The notes below the pieces were generated by a model. That model had not been told where the DNA came from. It ran no database searches and worked only from the letters and a program-made list of their open reading frames with translations. From assembly GCA_964501905.1 (NCBI GenBank), contig CAZCTW010000012.1, forward strand, positions 12,755 to 76,754: 64,000 nucleotides of DNA, written 5' to 3'. The position numbers and the translations under genes are program-made. Position 1 is the first letter of the stretch, and each line of letters opens with the position of its first letter. This document shows positions 26,824 through 34,971 of the stretch, in pieces. Source of the DNA: B69-G16 sp964501905 (GTDB lineage Archaea > Thermoproteota > Thermoprotei > Thermofilales > B69-G16).

Positions 26824-27117
26824 CTACGATTCACGCCTAAGGTTTTTCGATAAGATGTATTTTGCTTCGGAAAGCGATATATCTTTAACAAGCACGATTT
26901 TATCTCTGGAACGCAGGCCAGAGGTTATTTCTATGCGCGACGGAGATACTTTAAAAAGCTTGGCTAGGGCTTTAACGAGCGCTCTATTAACTCTTCCCTT
27001 AACCGGCTTCTCCCTAGTCTCGAACACTAGCACGTCCTCTAGCCTAAATCCCTCTCTTTTAGCACAAGGCTTAACATAAACTTCGACAATTACCCCGTCC
27101 TTAACCTCCCTCAGCAT
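26824..27117 (-). CDS. DUF167 (YggU) family protein
   Basis: A 97-aa protein: VIVEVYVKPCAKREGF at the start, KPVKGRVNRALVKALAKLFKVSPSRIEITSG in the middle, then RDKIVLVKDI, which is the DUF167 pattern almost complete. Structure known for relatives; role unknown. ATG 27117 has GGTG 6 nt upstream. Confidence 0.85.
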   Translation of the reverse strand: MLREVKDGVIVEVYVKPCAKREGFRLEDVLVFETREKPVKGRVNRALVKALAKLFKVSPSRIEITSGLRSRDKIVLVKDISLSEAKYILSKNLRRES

Positions 27118-27204
27118 CGGGAACACCTAGATATGGCTAACGCTAGTAGTTAATTATCTTCACGATACTAGAGAAAAGAGTTATAAAAAGGATGAAATTG
27201 AATA

Positions 27205-27387
27205 TTACTCTACTTCTATTATTTCAGCTGTTGAAGCATATTTTTTGACGGCTTCAATTCCCTTTAAGCAGGCTTGTTTTGTCGTGTAACTTTCACTTAC
27301 TGCTACGATTTCGTTGTTTGGAGCTATCAGTCTGAAACGGTATTGGCCGCTTTTGTCTTTATAAACTTCGAAACGTTCTTTAGCCAT
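27205..27387 (-). CDS. DUF1508 (YegP-like) small protein
   Basis: A 60-aa protein, FEVYKDKSGQYRFRLIAPN and IVAVSESYTTKQACLKGIEAVKK, a single DUF1508 unit. SD AGGAGG lies 7-8 nt before the ATG. In bacteria such proteins are found with stress functions; role in archaea unknown. Confidence 0.88.
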   Translation of the reverse strand: MAKERFEVYKDKSGQYRFRLIAPNNEIVAVSESYTTKQACLKGIEAVKKYASTAEIIEVE

Positions 27388-27389
27388 GT

Positions 27390-27795
27390 TGATTTCCTCC
27401 TGTACATAATTAGGGTATTTCGTCGTTTAAAAACTTTATCATTCTAAATAATTAAGATTTTATTAATGGATAAAAAATTACGAAAGATAACTTTTTACTA
27501 TAATAAATATTTCTTAGATTAATCCCCATCCTTTATAGAGTATATCTTATATTTATTCTGGATAAAATATTTAATTACTCCTAAATTTTTGTTATTTCTT
27601 ACCAGAAATATCGATTTTAATCGAAAACCTTGGAAACAAAATACTCTTTACCTTCCAGCTAATATAACCCCAGTTACAGGTCATCAAGAAAATATACTCT
27701 TCACACTAGTTAGGAAAATGTGACGAGTTCGTTATCGATTATTCGATATCGGATACTTTTAAATATTTCGCTAAGGGAAAATATATGGTGGTCAA
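27390..27795. other. Intergenic region with wtpA promoter and short inverted repeat
   Basis: About 400 bp of A/T-rich sequence without a supported gene. The right end holds ATCGA-TTAT-TCGAT (27735-27748 region), then cttttaaatattt (27757-27769) as the likely TATA element and GGTGGT before the wtpA ATG. Nothing else recognised. Confidence 0.5.
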
Positions 27796-28809
27796 ATGTC
27801 GAGAAAGGTTCTACTAGTGCTATCGATAATCGCCTGTTTACTAGTGGGGTTATCAGCTTACTCTATATTCTACAGTCCGAAAGAAAAGACCGTGCTTAAG
27901 ATCTTCCACGCAGGCAGTCTCTCCTTGATGCTAGACGAGGCCGAAAAAACCTACGAGAGTTTAAAACCGAATATCGATATTCAAAGAGAACCATCAGGCA
28001 GCGTGAAGGCGGTAAGGAAAATCTCAGATTTAGGTAAACGCTGCGATATCGTCATGGTTGCGGACTACAAGGTTATAGACAAGTATTTAGTACCAGATTA
28101 CGCGGATTGGAATCTCATATTTTGTTCAAACGAGGTAGTGCTGTGCTACACGGATAAAAGCAAGTATGCCGACGAAATAAATGAGGATGACTGGTATGAG
28201 ATTTTAATGCGGCCAGAGGTTAAGTACGGGTTCTCCAACCCCAACCTCGACCCCTGCGGCTACAGAGCTCTATCAATAATATACATGTCCTCCCTCTACT
28301 ATAACGAAGGCTATATCTGGAGCAAGCTAGTGCTCGAGTATGTACACAACATAAATGTCTTATCTAACGAGAACGGACACTATGTACTCTTCCCGGCGAA
28401 GCCTGATTACGTAGCTGGGGGTAAGCTTGTCCTTAGAGATAAGAGCGTAGACCTTGTCCAACTGCTTGAGGTGGGAACACTTGACTACGCGTTCGAGTAC
28501 AGGAATGTAGCGGAGGAGCATGGGCTCAAGTATATACGGTTGCCGGAAGAGCTAAATCTTAAAGAAGACCCCTTCGTTAATACCTTTGTCGTTCTCTACG
28601 CGGGAGACCCGGAGAGACAGAAAACCGTCGCGATAGCTAAGATAAGATATGGCTTAACTATACCGAAAAATTGCGAAAATTATAGCGAAGCCATAGAGTT
28701 TTTAAAATGGCTACTCTATGGAGATGGAAGAGAGATCATCGAGAAACATGGCTTTGTCTTAATACCGTATGAATTTAAAGGAGAAGTTCCGCCTGAGTTG
28801 AGGGGCTAA
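27796..28809 (+). CDS. wtpA: Tungstate/molybdate ABC transporter substrate-binding protein
   Basis: A 337-aa WtpA/ModA-family protein: signal anchor at residues 4-25, then LKIFHAGSLSLMLDEAEKTYES and REPSGSVKAVRKI (oxyanion-binding Ser regions), DIVMVADYKVID, and FSNPNLDPCGYRALSI, matching archaeal WtpA. It delivers tungstate or molybdate to the WtpB permease. Given AOR in the same window, tungstate is the likely ligand. It is 3 bp from wtpB and first in the wtpABC operon. Confidence 0.92.
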   Translation: MSRKVLLVLSIIACLLVGLSAYSIFYSPKEKTVLKIFHAGSLSLMLDEAEKTYESLKPNIDIQREPSGSVKAVRKISDLGKRCDIVMVADYKVIDKYLVPDYADWNLIFCSNEVVLCYTDKSKYADEINEDDWYEILMRPEVKYGFSNPNLDPCGYRALSIIYMSSLYYNEGYIWSKLVLEYVHNINVLSNENGHYVLFPAKPDYVAGGKLVLRDKSVDLVQLLEVGTLDYAFEYRNVAEEHGLKYIRLPEELNLKEDPFVNTFVVLYAGDPERQKTVAIAKIRYGLTIPKNCENYSEAIEFLKWLLYGDGREIIEKHGFVLIPYEFKGEVPPELRG

Positions 28810-28812
28810 AAT

Positions 28813-29577
28813 TTGAGCCGCGGACTCATTTTTTTCTCGGCTATAGGCTCTATCTTGGTTCTATTCTTAGCAATTCCTCTAGTTATATGCCTAGCTGCAG
28901 GTGGACCTCATGTACCTGAGATAATTAACGATGCGGAAGCTCTCAACGCCATGTATTTGAGCTTCCACGCAGGTACCGTATCTAGCGTATTAATCGCCTT
29001 TTTAGGGACTCCTCTCGCATATCTTTTATCTAGGCGAAGAACTACATTAACGAAAATCGTAGAAAGTTTTCTCGAAATACCGCTAGCCCTCCCGCACAGC
29101 GTCGCGGGCATAATGGTGCTACTGGCGTACAATTCTAGAGCGCCTCTAGGCTCGCTACTGGCGAACGTCGGCGTGGTGATTGAGGATAACTACTGGGGAA
29201 TAGTCTTTGTCATGGCCTTCGTCTCTTCGCCCATCTTTATTACGGCTATGAGAGCCGGCTTCGACTCCGTAGATGTGGAGTTAGAAAACGTCGCTAGGAC
29301 GCTCGGCGCGTCAAGCCTCAGAACATTCTTCGAAATCTCGCTACCCTTAGCCTTTAGACACTTAGTCGCCGGTTTCATACTTTCTCTAGCCCGAGCAGTC
29401 AGTGAGGTTGGCGCAGTTATGATAGTAGCTTACTACCCCAAGGTGGCGGCGACACTCGTCGTCGAGAGGTTTCTGGGATATGGATTAAGAGCCTCGCTCT
29501 CTCTTTCAGCGGCACTCGTCCTTGTTAGCTTAGCCGTCTTCGCGGTTTTACGCTTTTTATTGAAGAGTGGTGAATAG
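28813..29577 (+). CDS. wtpB: Tungstate/molybdate ABC transporter permease
   Basis: A 254-aa ModB-type permease with six helices. The EAA loop reads ENVARTLGASSLRTFFEISLPLAF (cited in part: ARTLGASSLRTFFEISLPLA), where it docks WtpC. TTG start at 28813, 3 bp after the wtpA stop; ends 2 bp before wtpC, so the three are one transcript. Confidence 0.92.
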   Translation: MSRGLIFFSAIGSILVLFLAIPLVICLAAGGPHVPEIINDAEALNAMYLSFHAGTVSSVLIAFLGTPLAYLLSRRRTTLTKIVESFLEIPLALPHSVAGIMVLLAYNSRAPLGSLLANVGVVIEDNYWGIVFVMAFVSSPIFITAMRAGFDSVDVELENVARTLGASSLRTFFEISLPLAFRHLVAGFILSLARAVSEVGAVMIVAYYPKVAATLVVERFLGYGLRASLSLSAALVLVSLAVFAVLRFLLKSGE

Positions 29578-29579
29578 CT

Positions 29580-30641
29580 TTGAAGCCGCGTCTAGAAATA
29601 GACCATGTGTGGAAGGACCTGGGCGAGTTTAAGCTAGTTGATATATGCCTTAAAGTGGCTGCCGGCGAATACTTCGTCGTGCTGGGTCCTTCAGGCGCAG
29701 GGAAAACCCTCCTCTTACAAGTGGTAGCTGGCATTCTCCCGCCGGATAAGGGTAGGGTGCTTATCGACGGGATCGACATAACCAGAGCACCGCCGGAAAA
29801 GAGAAATGTGGGCTACGTCCCCCAGAACTACGCCCTTTTCCCTCACCTCACAGTATCAGGTAATATAGCCTTCGGCTTAAAGTTGAAGAAGATACCGGAA
29901 AAGGAGATTAGAGAAAAAGTTGAGGAGATAGCTGAGAAATTAGGCATAAGGCACCTCTTACATAGGAAGCCTAGAACTCTAAGCGGAGGGGAAGCTCAGA
30001 GAGTCGCCTTGGCTAGGGCTCTCGTGATTGAGCCTAAAATACTGCTATTAGACGAGCCTCTCTCCGCCGTCGACCCGGTTCTTAGGTGGGAGCTTAGAGA
30101 TTACTTAAGGAGAATTCACAGAGAGTTTAAGGCGACGGTTGTACACGTGACACACGATTTCACAGAAGCCTTGGCGTTAGCTGATAGGATAGCCGTGCTT
30201 AACAGGGGTAAGGTAGAGCAGGTAGGCGCTCCCTACGAAGTTTTCTATAAACCGAAATCCGAGTTTGTCGCCTGGTTTACTAGGGCGGGCAATATTTACA
30301 GGGGTAGGGCAAGGCCCGTCGAGGAAGGATTATCTCTTGTCGAGGTAGGCCCATTGACTTTTACCGTGTGCAGCGAATATAGCGGGGAAGTGGCTATAAG
30401 CTTCCGCCCTGAGTACGTTGTAATATCAAAATCTAAAATTAGGTCAAGCATGAGAAACGAAATTGAAGGGGTAGTAGAGGATTATATTGACGAGGGGCCC
30501 TTAGTACTGCTTAAAGTTAAAGTGGAAAACCTCGAGGTAAAAGCTTACGTTACTAAAAGCTCATTTCTCGATCTAGGGCTTAAACGGGGAGAAAGAGTGT
30601 ATCTATATATTAAAGCTTCACAAATACATGTTATTAAATAA
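29580..30641 (+). CDS. wtpC: Tungstate/molybdate ABC transporter ATP-binding protein
   Basis: A 353-aa ABC ATPase: Walker A GPSGAGKT (about residues 38-45), Q-loop YVPQNYALFPHLTV, signature LSGGEAQR, Walker B ILLLDEPLSAVD, H-loop VTHDFTEA. The remaining 120 residues form the TOBE region used by WtpC/ModC proteins for oxyanion feedback. TTG start with GGTGA upstream. Confidence 0.92.
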   Translation: MKPRLEIDHVWKDLGEFKLVDICLKVAAGEYFVVLGPSGAGKTLLLQVVAGILPPDKGRVLIDGIDITRAPPEKRNVGYVPQNYALFPHLTVSGNIAFGLKLKKIPEKEIREKVEEIAEKLGIRHLLHRKPRTLSGGEAQRVALARALVIEPKILLLDEPLSAVDPVLRWELRDYLRRIHREFKATVVHVTHDFTEALALADRIAVLNRGKVEQVGAPYEVFYKPKSEFVAWFTRAGNIYRGRARPVEEGLSLVEVGPLTFTVCSEYSGEVAISFRPEYVVISKSKIRSSMRNEIEGVVEDYIDEGPLVLLKVKVENLEVKAYVTKSSFLDLGLKRGERVYLYIKASQIHVIK

Positions 30642-30781
30642 TATAGAGCATGACGTTGATTACGAATTTATAGTCGCTTTAGCTGAAGAGAATTAAGGTA
30701 CTTCAAAGTTTTGAGACAATATACGCGTTTAGTGATCTAGCTTCATAAAGGCGGCATTATGGAAAGCATTAGTCTACAGTG

Positions 30782-30873
30782 GTATAGTGCTACGTTAACC
30801 CTTGTTGAGTTTTTGTTTCATTAATTCTTATTTTGAATTGAAACAAAAACTAATTTAAGGTAGTATTATACTA
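30782..30873. repeat. Imperfect inverted repeat with a perfect 13-bp core
   Basis: AGTTTTTGTTTCA (30808-30820) and TGAAACAAAAACT (30839-30851) are exact reverse complements around an 18-bp spacer. Pairing continues outward with AAGG and GTAT(A)GTGCTAC against GTAGTATTATAC (to about 30873) after a small gap. It could be a MITE-like relic, a bidirectional terminator after wtpC, or an operator for the gene pair that follows. Confidence 0.65.
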
Positions 30874-30881
30874 TTTAACAT

Positions 30882-31058
30882 ATGAAACAGCCAACCCTTC
30901 TCAGGGTTTGGGTCAGACTAATCCTAAAAAACAAACGATTCCTATCGCTAATAATCCTCCTAGCACTCTTCGCCGCCTCCGCGACACTAGCAAAACCAGA
31001 TATATCTATCCTATCTGATGACAAAGGAGCTCCCAGACCTGACCCCAACCCGTTTTAG
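30882..31058 (+). CDS. 58-aa exported peptide precursor, unknown
   Basis: A short frame translated by hand from ATG 30882 to TAG 31058. A basic N-terminus (RVWVRLILKNKR) precedes a hydrophobic segment of about 17 residues ending ATLA, a good signal-peptidase-like site, and leaves a hydrophilic tail of about 21 residues rich in Pro, Asp and Lys (KPDISILSDD...PDPNPF). A TATA-like attatactattta lies about 15-25 bp before the ATG. It ends 9 bp before the HTH gene at 31068, so the two are one unit. No family recognised. Confidence 0.5.
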   Translation: MKQPTLLRVWVRLILKNKRFLSLIILLALFAASATLAKPDISILSDDKGAPRPDPNPF

Positions 31059-31067
31059 GGAAATAAA

Positions 31068-32117
31068 ATGATAATAGCAAAGTTAAGCAGAGCAGAATGG
31101 GAACTAATACAAGCTTTAACGCAATCCCTCACACTTAGAGATCTGGCTAAGAAAACGGGATTTTCGTTATCGACAACGTGGCGCATATTCAAAAATCTCT
31201 ACCGAAAAGGTGCCTATTACTACGTATTTGATACTAGGAGATTTAGACTATGTTACCTAGCTGTAATATCCGCTTACGATGAACACGGCGAGAACGAATG
31301 GCCTCAGGGTACTTTAAGCATAAGGAAGCTGTGGGGTCTGAAACCATATACCCTCTTCTCAGCTCTTATACCTTACTGCTTCATAGATAAGTATCTGAAG
31401 TCACTTAACGCCGATTTAGTGACCGTAGTAAGGGGACTTGAAGTTCACTGGTGGAGGCCGGATAGCGGAGGCTCCTTGCTGATGCCGAGGGGCGGCCTAG
31501 TGCCCTTCTTATCTGAAACTCTTAAAGAAAAATACTTTGAGGAGAAATACAGCAGGCCTCCCGAGCCGCCCCCGGATAATTTAACAGTACCAGATCCGAT
31601 AGACATGGCAATACTAGTTAAAAAACTCCAAGCCGGTCCATTCGCTAGGCCTATAGAAGGCGTACGCTACGCGGCCAACGTTGACCCTTCATTCCCGAGA
31701 GTTTCAGAAAAGACTGTGAGCTACCATTATAGGAAACACGTATTGCCCAGCTGGCTTTACAACACGTTCGTGCCTTACTTACCTATAACTGACGTCCCCC
31801 TGAGGATATTCTACTTCGAGGGTAGAGAAGCCCCAGCAGTAGCCCGTATGCTTATCACTCTACCCTACTTTATCACGGCTTTGGTGGACGTAAATTGTTC
31901 CCTGTTAACCGGACAGACTCCGGCTTGGATGATGGAGACAATTTACCGTGTAGTATCGTCATTCGACGTGGAAGCTCCGCTATGCCAACCCGTGATGTCA
32001 AGCGAGAACATTGCTAAGTTCATACCACACCTATGGAAGTTCCTGAAAAAGACAGGCAAGGGTTGGAAGTGGAGCTGGCCCGAAGAAAAAGTGAGAGTAA
32101 TCCAGAGAAGAAGATAA
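31068..32117 (+). CDS. Winged-HTH protein of unknown function, paired with exported peptide
   Basis: A 349-aa protein. Residues about 5-45 form a helix-turn-helix (LTLRDLAKKTGFSLSTTWRIFKNLYRKG), similar to arsR/MarR-like winged helices. The remaining 300 residues include a region (SFPRVSEKTVSYHYRKHVLP) that may be a second HTH, and a C-terminal part with several aromatic and Pro residues, perhaps a ligand or peptide-binding domain. No catalytic motif. Placed 9 bp behind the 58-aa peptide. Confidence 0.6.
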   Translation: MIIAKLSRAEWELIQALTQSLTLRDLAKKTGFSLSTTWRIFKNLYRKGAYYYVFDTRRFRLCYLAVISAYDEHGENEWPQGTLSIRKLWGLKPYTLFSALIPYCFIDKYLKSLNADLVTVVRGLEVHWWRPDSGGSLLMPRGGLVPFLSETLKEKYFEEKYSRPPEPPPDNLTVPDPIDMAILVKKLQAGPFARPIEGVRYAANVDPSFPRVSEKTVSYHYRKHVLPSWLYNTFVPYLPITDVPLRIFYFEGREAPAVARMLITLPYFITALVDVNCSLLTGQTPAWMMETIYRVVSSFDVEAPLCQPVMSSENIAKFIPHLWKFLKKTGKGWKWSWPEEKVRVIQRRR

Positions 32118-32161
32118 AATCCCTTTTTAAATCCATTTTTCCGGTTAGATCTTAGAAAATT

Positions 32162-33004
32162 TTAAAAACTCGGTTGAAGATCCTCTGCCGCGTAAATGAA
32201 AACTTGTAATAGAGCATCTTCGGCCACGTACTCGGCAACTTCATAGCCTAACTCCTCTAGGATCTCGGAGATCTCGCTTGGCTTAACTACATCGACGTGC
32301 GTCTCCACGATTAATCTCCTCACTTTGCGAGGAGTGAGCGCGTCTTTCGAGCCCTTCAGAACTTCTAGCTCAGCGCCCTCGACGTCTAGCTTTAATAAGT
32401 CAATTCTTCCAAGCTTCTCGACCAGATCACTAAGCTTTATTGCTTTAACCGCTTCGACTCGCTCGACACCGCCCATAATCTCCGCGTACTCTCTCAGAAT
32501 AGACGCGTTAACGAGAAAGGGAGGAATATAAAGGATTCTCTCACCCCGCGAACTGGCAACACAAGCTTTGATGAGTTTCACGTTGCTTAACCCGTTCACC
32601 TCAACGCTCGACGAAAGGAACCTAAACGCATCGCTTGAAGGTTCCACCGATACTACGAGTCCTTGAGGACCTACGAGACTCGCAGCTCTTAAAGTGTAGA
32701 AGCCTAGAAAAGCCCCAACGTCAACTACTACCCAACCTCTCTCTGGCCTGAAGCTCGTAAACTGCTCGTAATCTTTGTAGTAAAAGACGTGGAGAATGTT
32801 AAGCCAGGCTTCTACTAGGGAGCCTAAGGGGGAGTAGGCTTTAAGGCCGCTGGGGAGGTCTAGCAGGACAGGGCGTGAGGGGGCGAGCATTGATCCGAAA
32901 AACGAGAGTATAAGCTTTTGCATAGCCCTGTCTAGAGGTTCACCGCAAGCGGCGGCTTTCGCAAACACTTCAAAAGGACGTGCTAGAAAAACTGGGTCGT
33001 GCAC
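32162..33004 (-). CDS. FkbM-family SAM-dependent methyltransferase
   Basis: A 280-aa methyltransferase: WVVVDVGAFLGFYTLRAA (motif I, SAM binding), VVSVEPSSDAFRFL (acidic end of strand 2), and RIDLLKLDVEGAELEVLKGS with a downstream RRLIVETHV, the FkbM pattern. FkbM enzymes methylate hydroxyls on sugars or lipids. The frame is open to GTG 33013; GTG 33004 sits 6 nt after GGTGAT and is preferred. No glycan genes adjoin, so the target is unknown. Confidence 0.82.
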   Translation of the reverse strand: MHDPVFLARPFEVFAKAAACGEPLDRAMQKLILSFFGSMLAPSRPVLLDLPSGLKAYSPLGSLVEAWLNILHVFYYKDYEQFTSFRPERGWVVVDVGAFLGFYTLRAASLVGPQGLVVSVEPSSDAFRFLSSSVEVNGLSNVKLIKACVASSRGERILYIPPFLVNASILREYAEIMGGVERVEAVKAIKLSDLVEKLGRIDLLKLDVEGAELEVLKGSKDALTPRKVRRLIVETHVDVVKPSEISEILEELGYEVAEYVAEDALLQVFIYAAEDLQPSF

Positions 33005-33013
33005 TAATATCAC

Positions 33014-33302
33014 CTAGGTTTGACGTACATTCCACCGCCTGCTTAAAGAGTAAAATAGAGAGCTTCTCTTTGAGCCTCGGATTTTATTTCGGCACACCGC
33101 GATGTTGTGAACGTAAGCTCCGCGTAGCCAATCACACTTAACTATTACGTTCGCCAAGAATATATTTTTCACGAAGTTTAGGAGGGTTATTTCTATCGCG
33201 TAGAGTAAGAGGAGAGCTGCTGACTTTGTAATAGCATAACTTTTATCACTGTTTATAGCTTAGTTACATATAGGCATAGATAGCTTTCGAGGCCGGAATA
33301 AT
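33014..33302. other. Intergenic stretch without a supported gene
   Basis: A minus-strand frame of about 66 codons is open here (reading ALLLLYAIEITLLNFVKNIF and later WLRGAYVHNIAVCRNKIRG) but has no canonical start. It could be a gene relic. Nothing else seen. Confidence 0.3.
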
Positions 33303-33683
33303 GAAAAATCTTTAAGAATAGGCTCAAATCAAAAGCGTATTCTTAAGCTTCTAGCCAAACACGGAAAGCTTCACGGCTATAAAATAATTAAAGAATTCGC
33401 TAAAGAGAGAGGCATAACCTCAACCCAAGAAATGCTCAAGCTTTCAGGCTTCGTATATCCGGCGATGCAAGGACTTGTAGAGAAGGGGCTTGTTAAAGCT
33501 GTTGAGGAAGACGGGAAGACATATTATATCATCACTAAAAGCGGCTTGAACCTGCTAAATGCGAACATGGCTAGGATTATCTGCTTGGGCTTACCGGTCT
33601 CTTTTCTCTCTTCTCTAGCAGGGTTCTGGCTTTCAATAAAGCTCGCTCCTAGAATCTCAATAGTTGAGAAGGATTTCCCCTAG
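33303..33683 (+). pseudogene. PadR/ArsR-like HTH gene without a start codon
   Basis: The frame reads NQKRILKLLAKHGKLHGY, KIIKEFAKERGITST, then MLKLSGFVYPAMQGLVEKGL and DGKTYYIITKSGL, a PadR-like winged helix, then one or two hydrophobic segments. From 33432 there is an ATG, but that would remove the first helices. Upstream of 33303 a stop occurs before any ATG, GTG or TTG. Either a non-canonical start is used, or the gene has lost its beginning. Confidence 0.5.
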
Positions 33684-33693
33684 GAACACCCAG

Positions 33694-33798
33694 ATGGCCG
33701 GCGCGGTACTGGCTAGCTTACCCCCGCTAATAATAATATTCTTACTCCTCGGCAGATACCTCATTAAGGGCCTGCTTGCAGGGGCCCTAAAGACGTAG
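33694..33798 (+). pseudogene. C-terminal relic of a sugar ABC permease (MalG-like)
   Basis: A 34-codon remnant, MAGAVLASLPPLIIIFLLLG then RYLIKGLLAGALK, equal to the last helix and tail of carbohydrate permeases of the MalG type. The rest of the gene is absent. It precedes a damaged sugar ABC ATPase. Confidence 0.75.
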
Positions 33799-33805
33799 GT
33801 TAGTG

Positions 33806-34755
33806 ATGGTCATGGTAGAGGCTGAGGTTAGAAATTTCGTGAAACGGTTCGGGAAGGTTGTGGCGGTAGACCACGTGAGTTTTAAAGCGAAAGGCAGAGA
33901 GTTCTTTTTCCTGCTAGGACCCTCGGGTTCAGGCAAGACTACGGTGCTCAGGTGTATAGCCGGGCTTGAAGATCCGGATGAAGGAGATATACTGATAGAC
34001 GGCGTTAGGATAAACGACGTTCACCCTTCTAAAAGAGATATAGCCATGGTTTTCCAAAACTACGCTCTCTACCTGTACATGACGGTTTACGACAACTTAG
34101 CTTTCCCGTTAAAGATGAAAGGCTTTCCTAAAAGCGAAATCGAAAAAAGAGTGCGAGAGGTCGCCGAGCTCTTAAGAATAAGCGAGCTTTTAAACAGGAA
34201 ACCAGGCCAGCTTAGCGGCGACCAACAACAGCGTGTAGCGCTGGGTAGAGCTCTGGTGCGTAGACCTAAAGTCTTCCTTATGGATGAGCCTCTCAACAAT
34301 CTCGACGCTAAACTGAGAGTATATATGAGAGCTGAGCTGAAGAGAATGCAGAAAGACTTGGGTATCACGACGATATACGTGACGCACGCTTCGACGCCAG
34401 CATTGTAGAAGAACAGGGGAAGTTGTTCGTAGATACGGGCAACTTTAGACTAGAACTGCCAGGCGATATTGCAGAGCTAGTGCGGAAAAGCGGCGAAAGC
34501 GAGGTCGTACTAGGCGTAAGGCCTGAACACATAAAAGTGTATATGGAAAAGCTGCCAGACGCTATACCTGCCCGGGTGTTCGTTGTAGAGCCTTTAGGCT
34601 TTGAGACGATTATAGACTTTAAAGTAGATGATAAGGTTTACAAAGCCCGCCATCTTGAGGAGGTGTACATCGAGCCGGGTACGCTAATATACTTGAAGTT
34701 TGACATGGAGAATATCCACATCTTCAGGAAGGGGGATGGAAGAGCTATAATCTAA
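33806..34755 (+). pseudogene. Sugar ABC transporter ATPase (MalK/UgpC-like) with internal deletion
   Basis: Two frames belong to one gene. The first reads Walker A GPSGSGKTT, Q-loop VFQNYALYLYMTVYDN, signature LSGDQQQR (Gly to Asp relative to the usual LSGGQQQR), Walker B VFLMDEPLNNLDAKLR and ends at YVTH. The second resumes at DASIVEEQGKLFVDTG and continues through the TOBE domain (VVLGVRPEHI). About 80 codons, H-loop onward, are missing at roughly 34385-34392 and the join is out of frame, so no working transporter ATPase results. Confidence 0.85.
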
Positions 34756-34971
34756 TTTTTACTTTATTGACTCACCTAAACACGCTAGATCTAAACTTCT
34801 CTCCGCCTCAAGATTCATTTTGGAATTAGCTTCACTATAATACTTTATTGCACAAAATATACCTATTTAATTCTTATCAATTTAATATTCTACATTGTCA
34901 TGCAGGCTAGCACGTAAATATATTTATTTGACATGTGCAAAAAATAAATTGCAAAATCTTTGGTGATAGCT

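Noticed and set aside
30782..32117. Inverted repeat and HTH gene as an insertion sequence
   Set aside because: No transposase motif in the protein and no matching terminal repeat after the gene.
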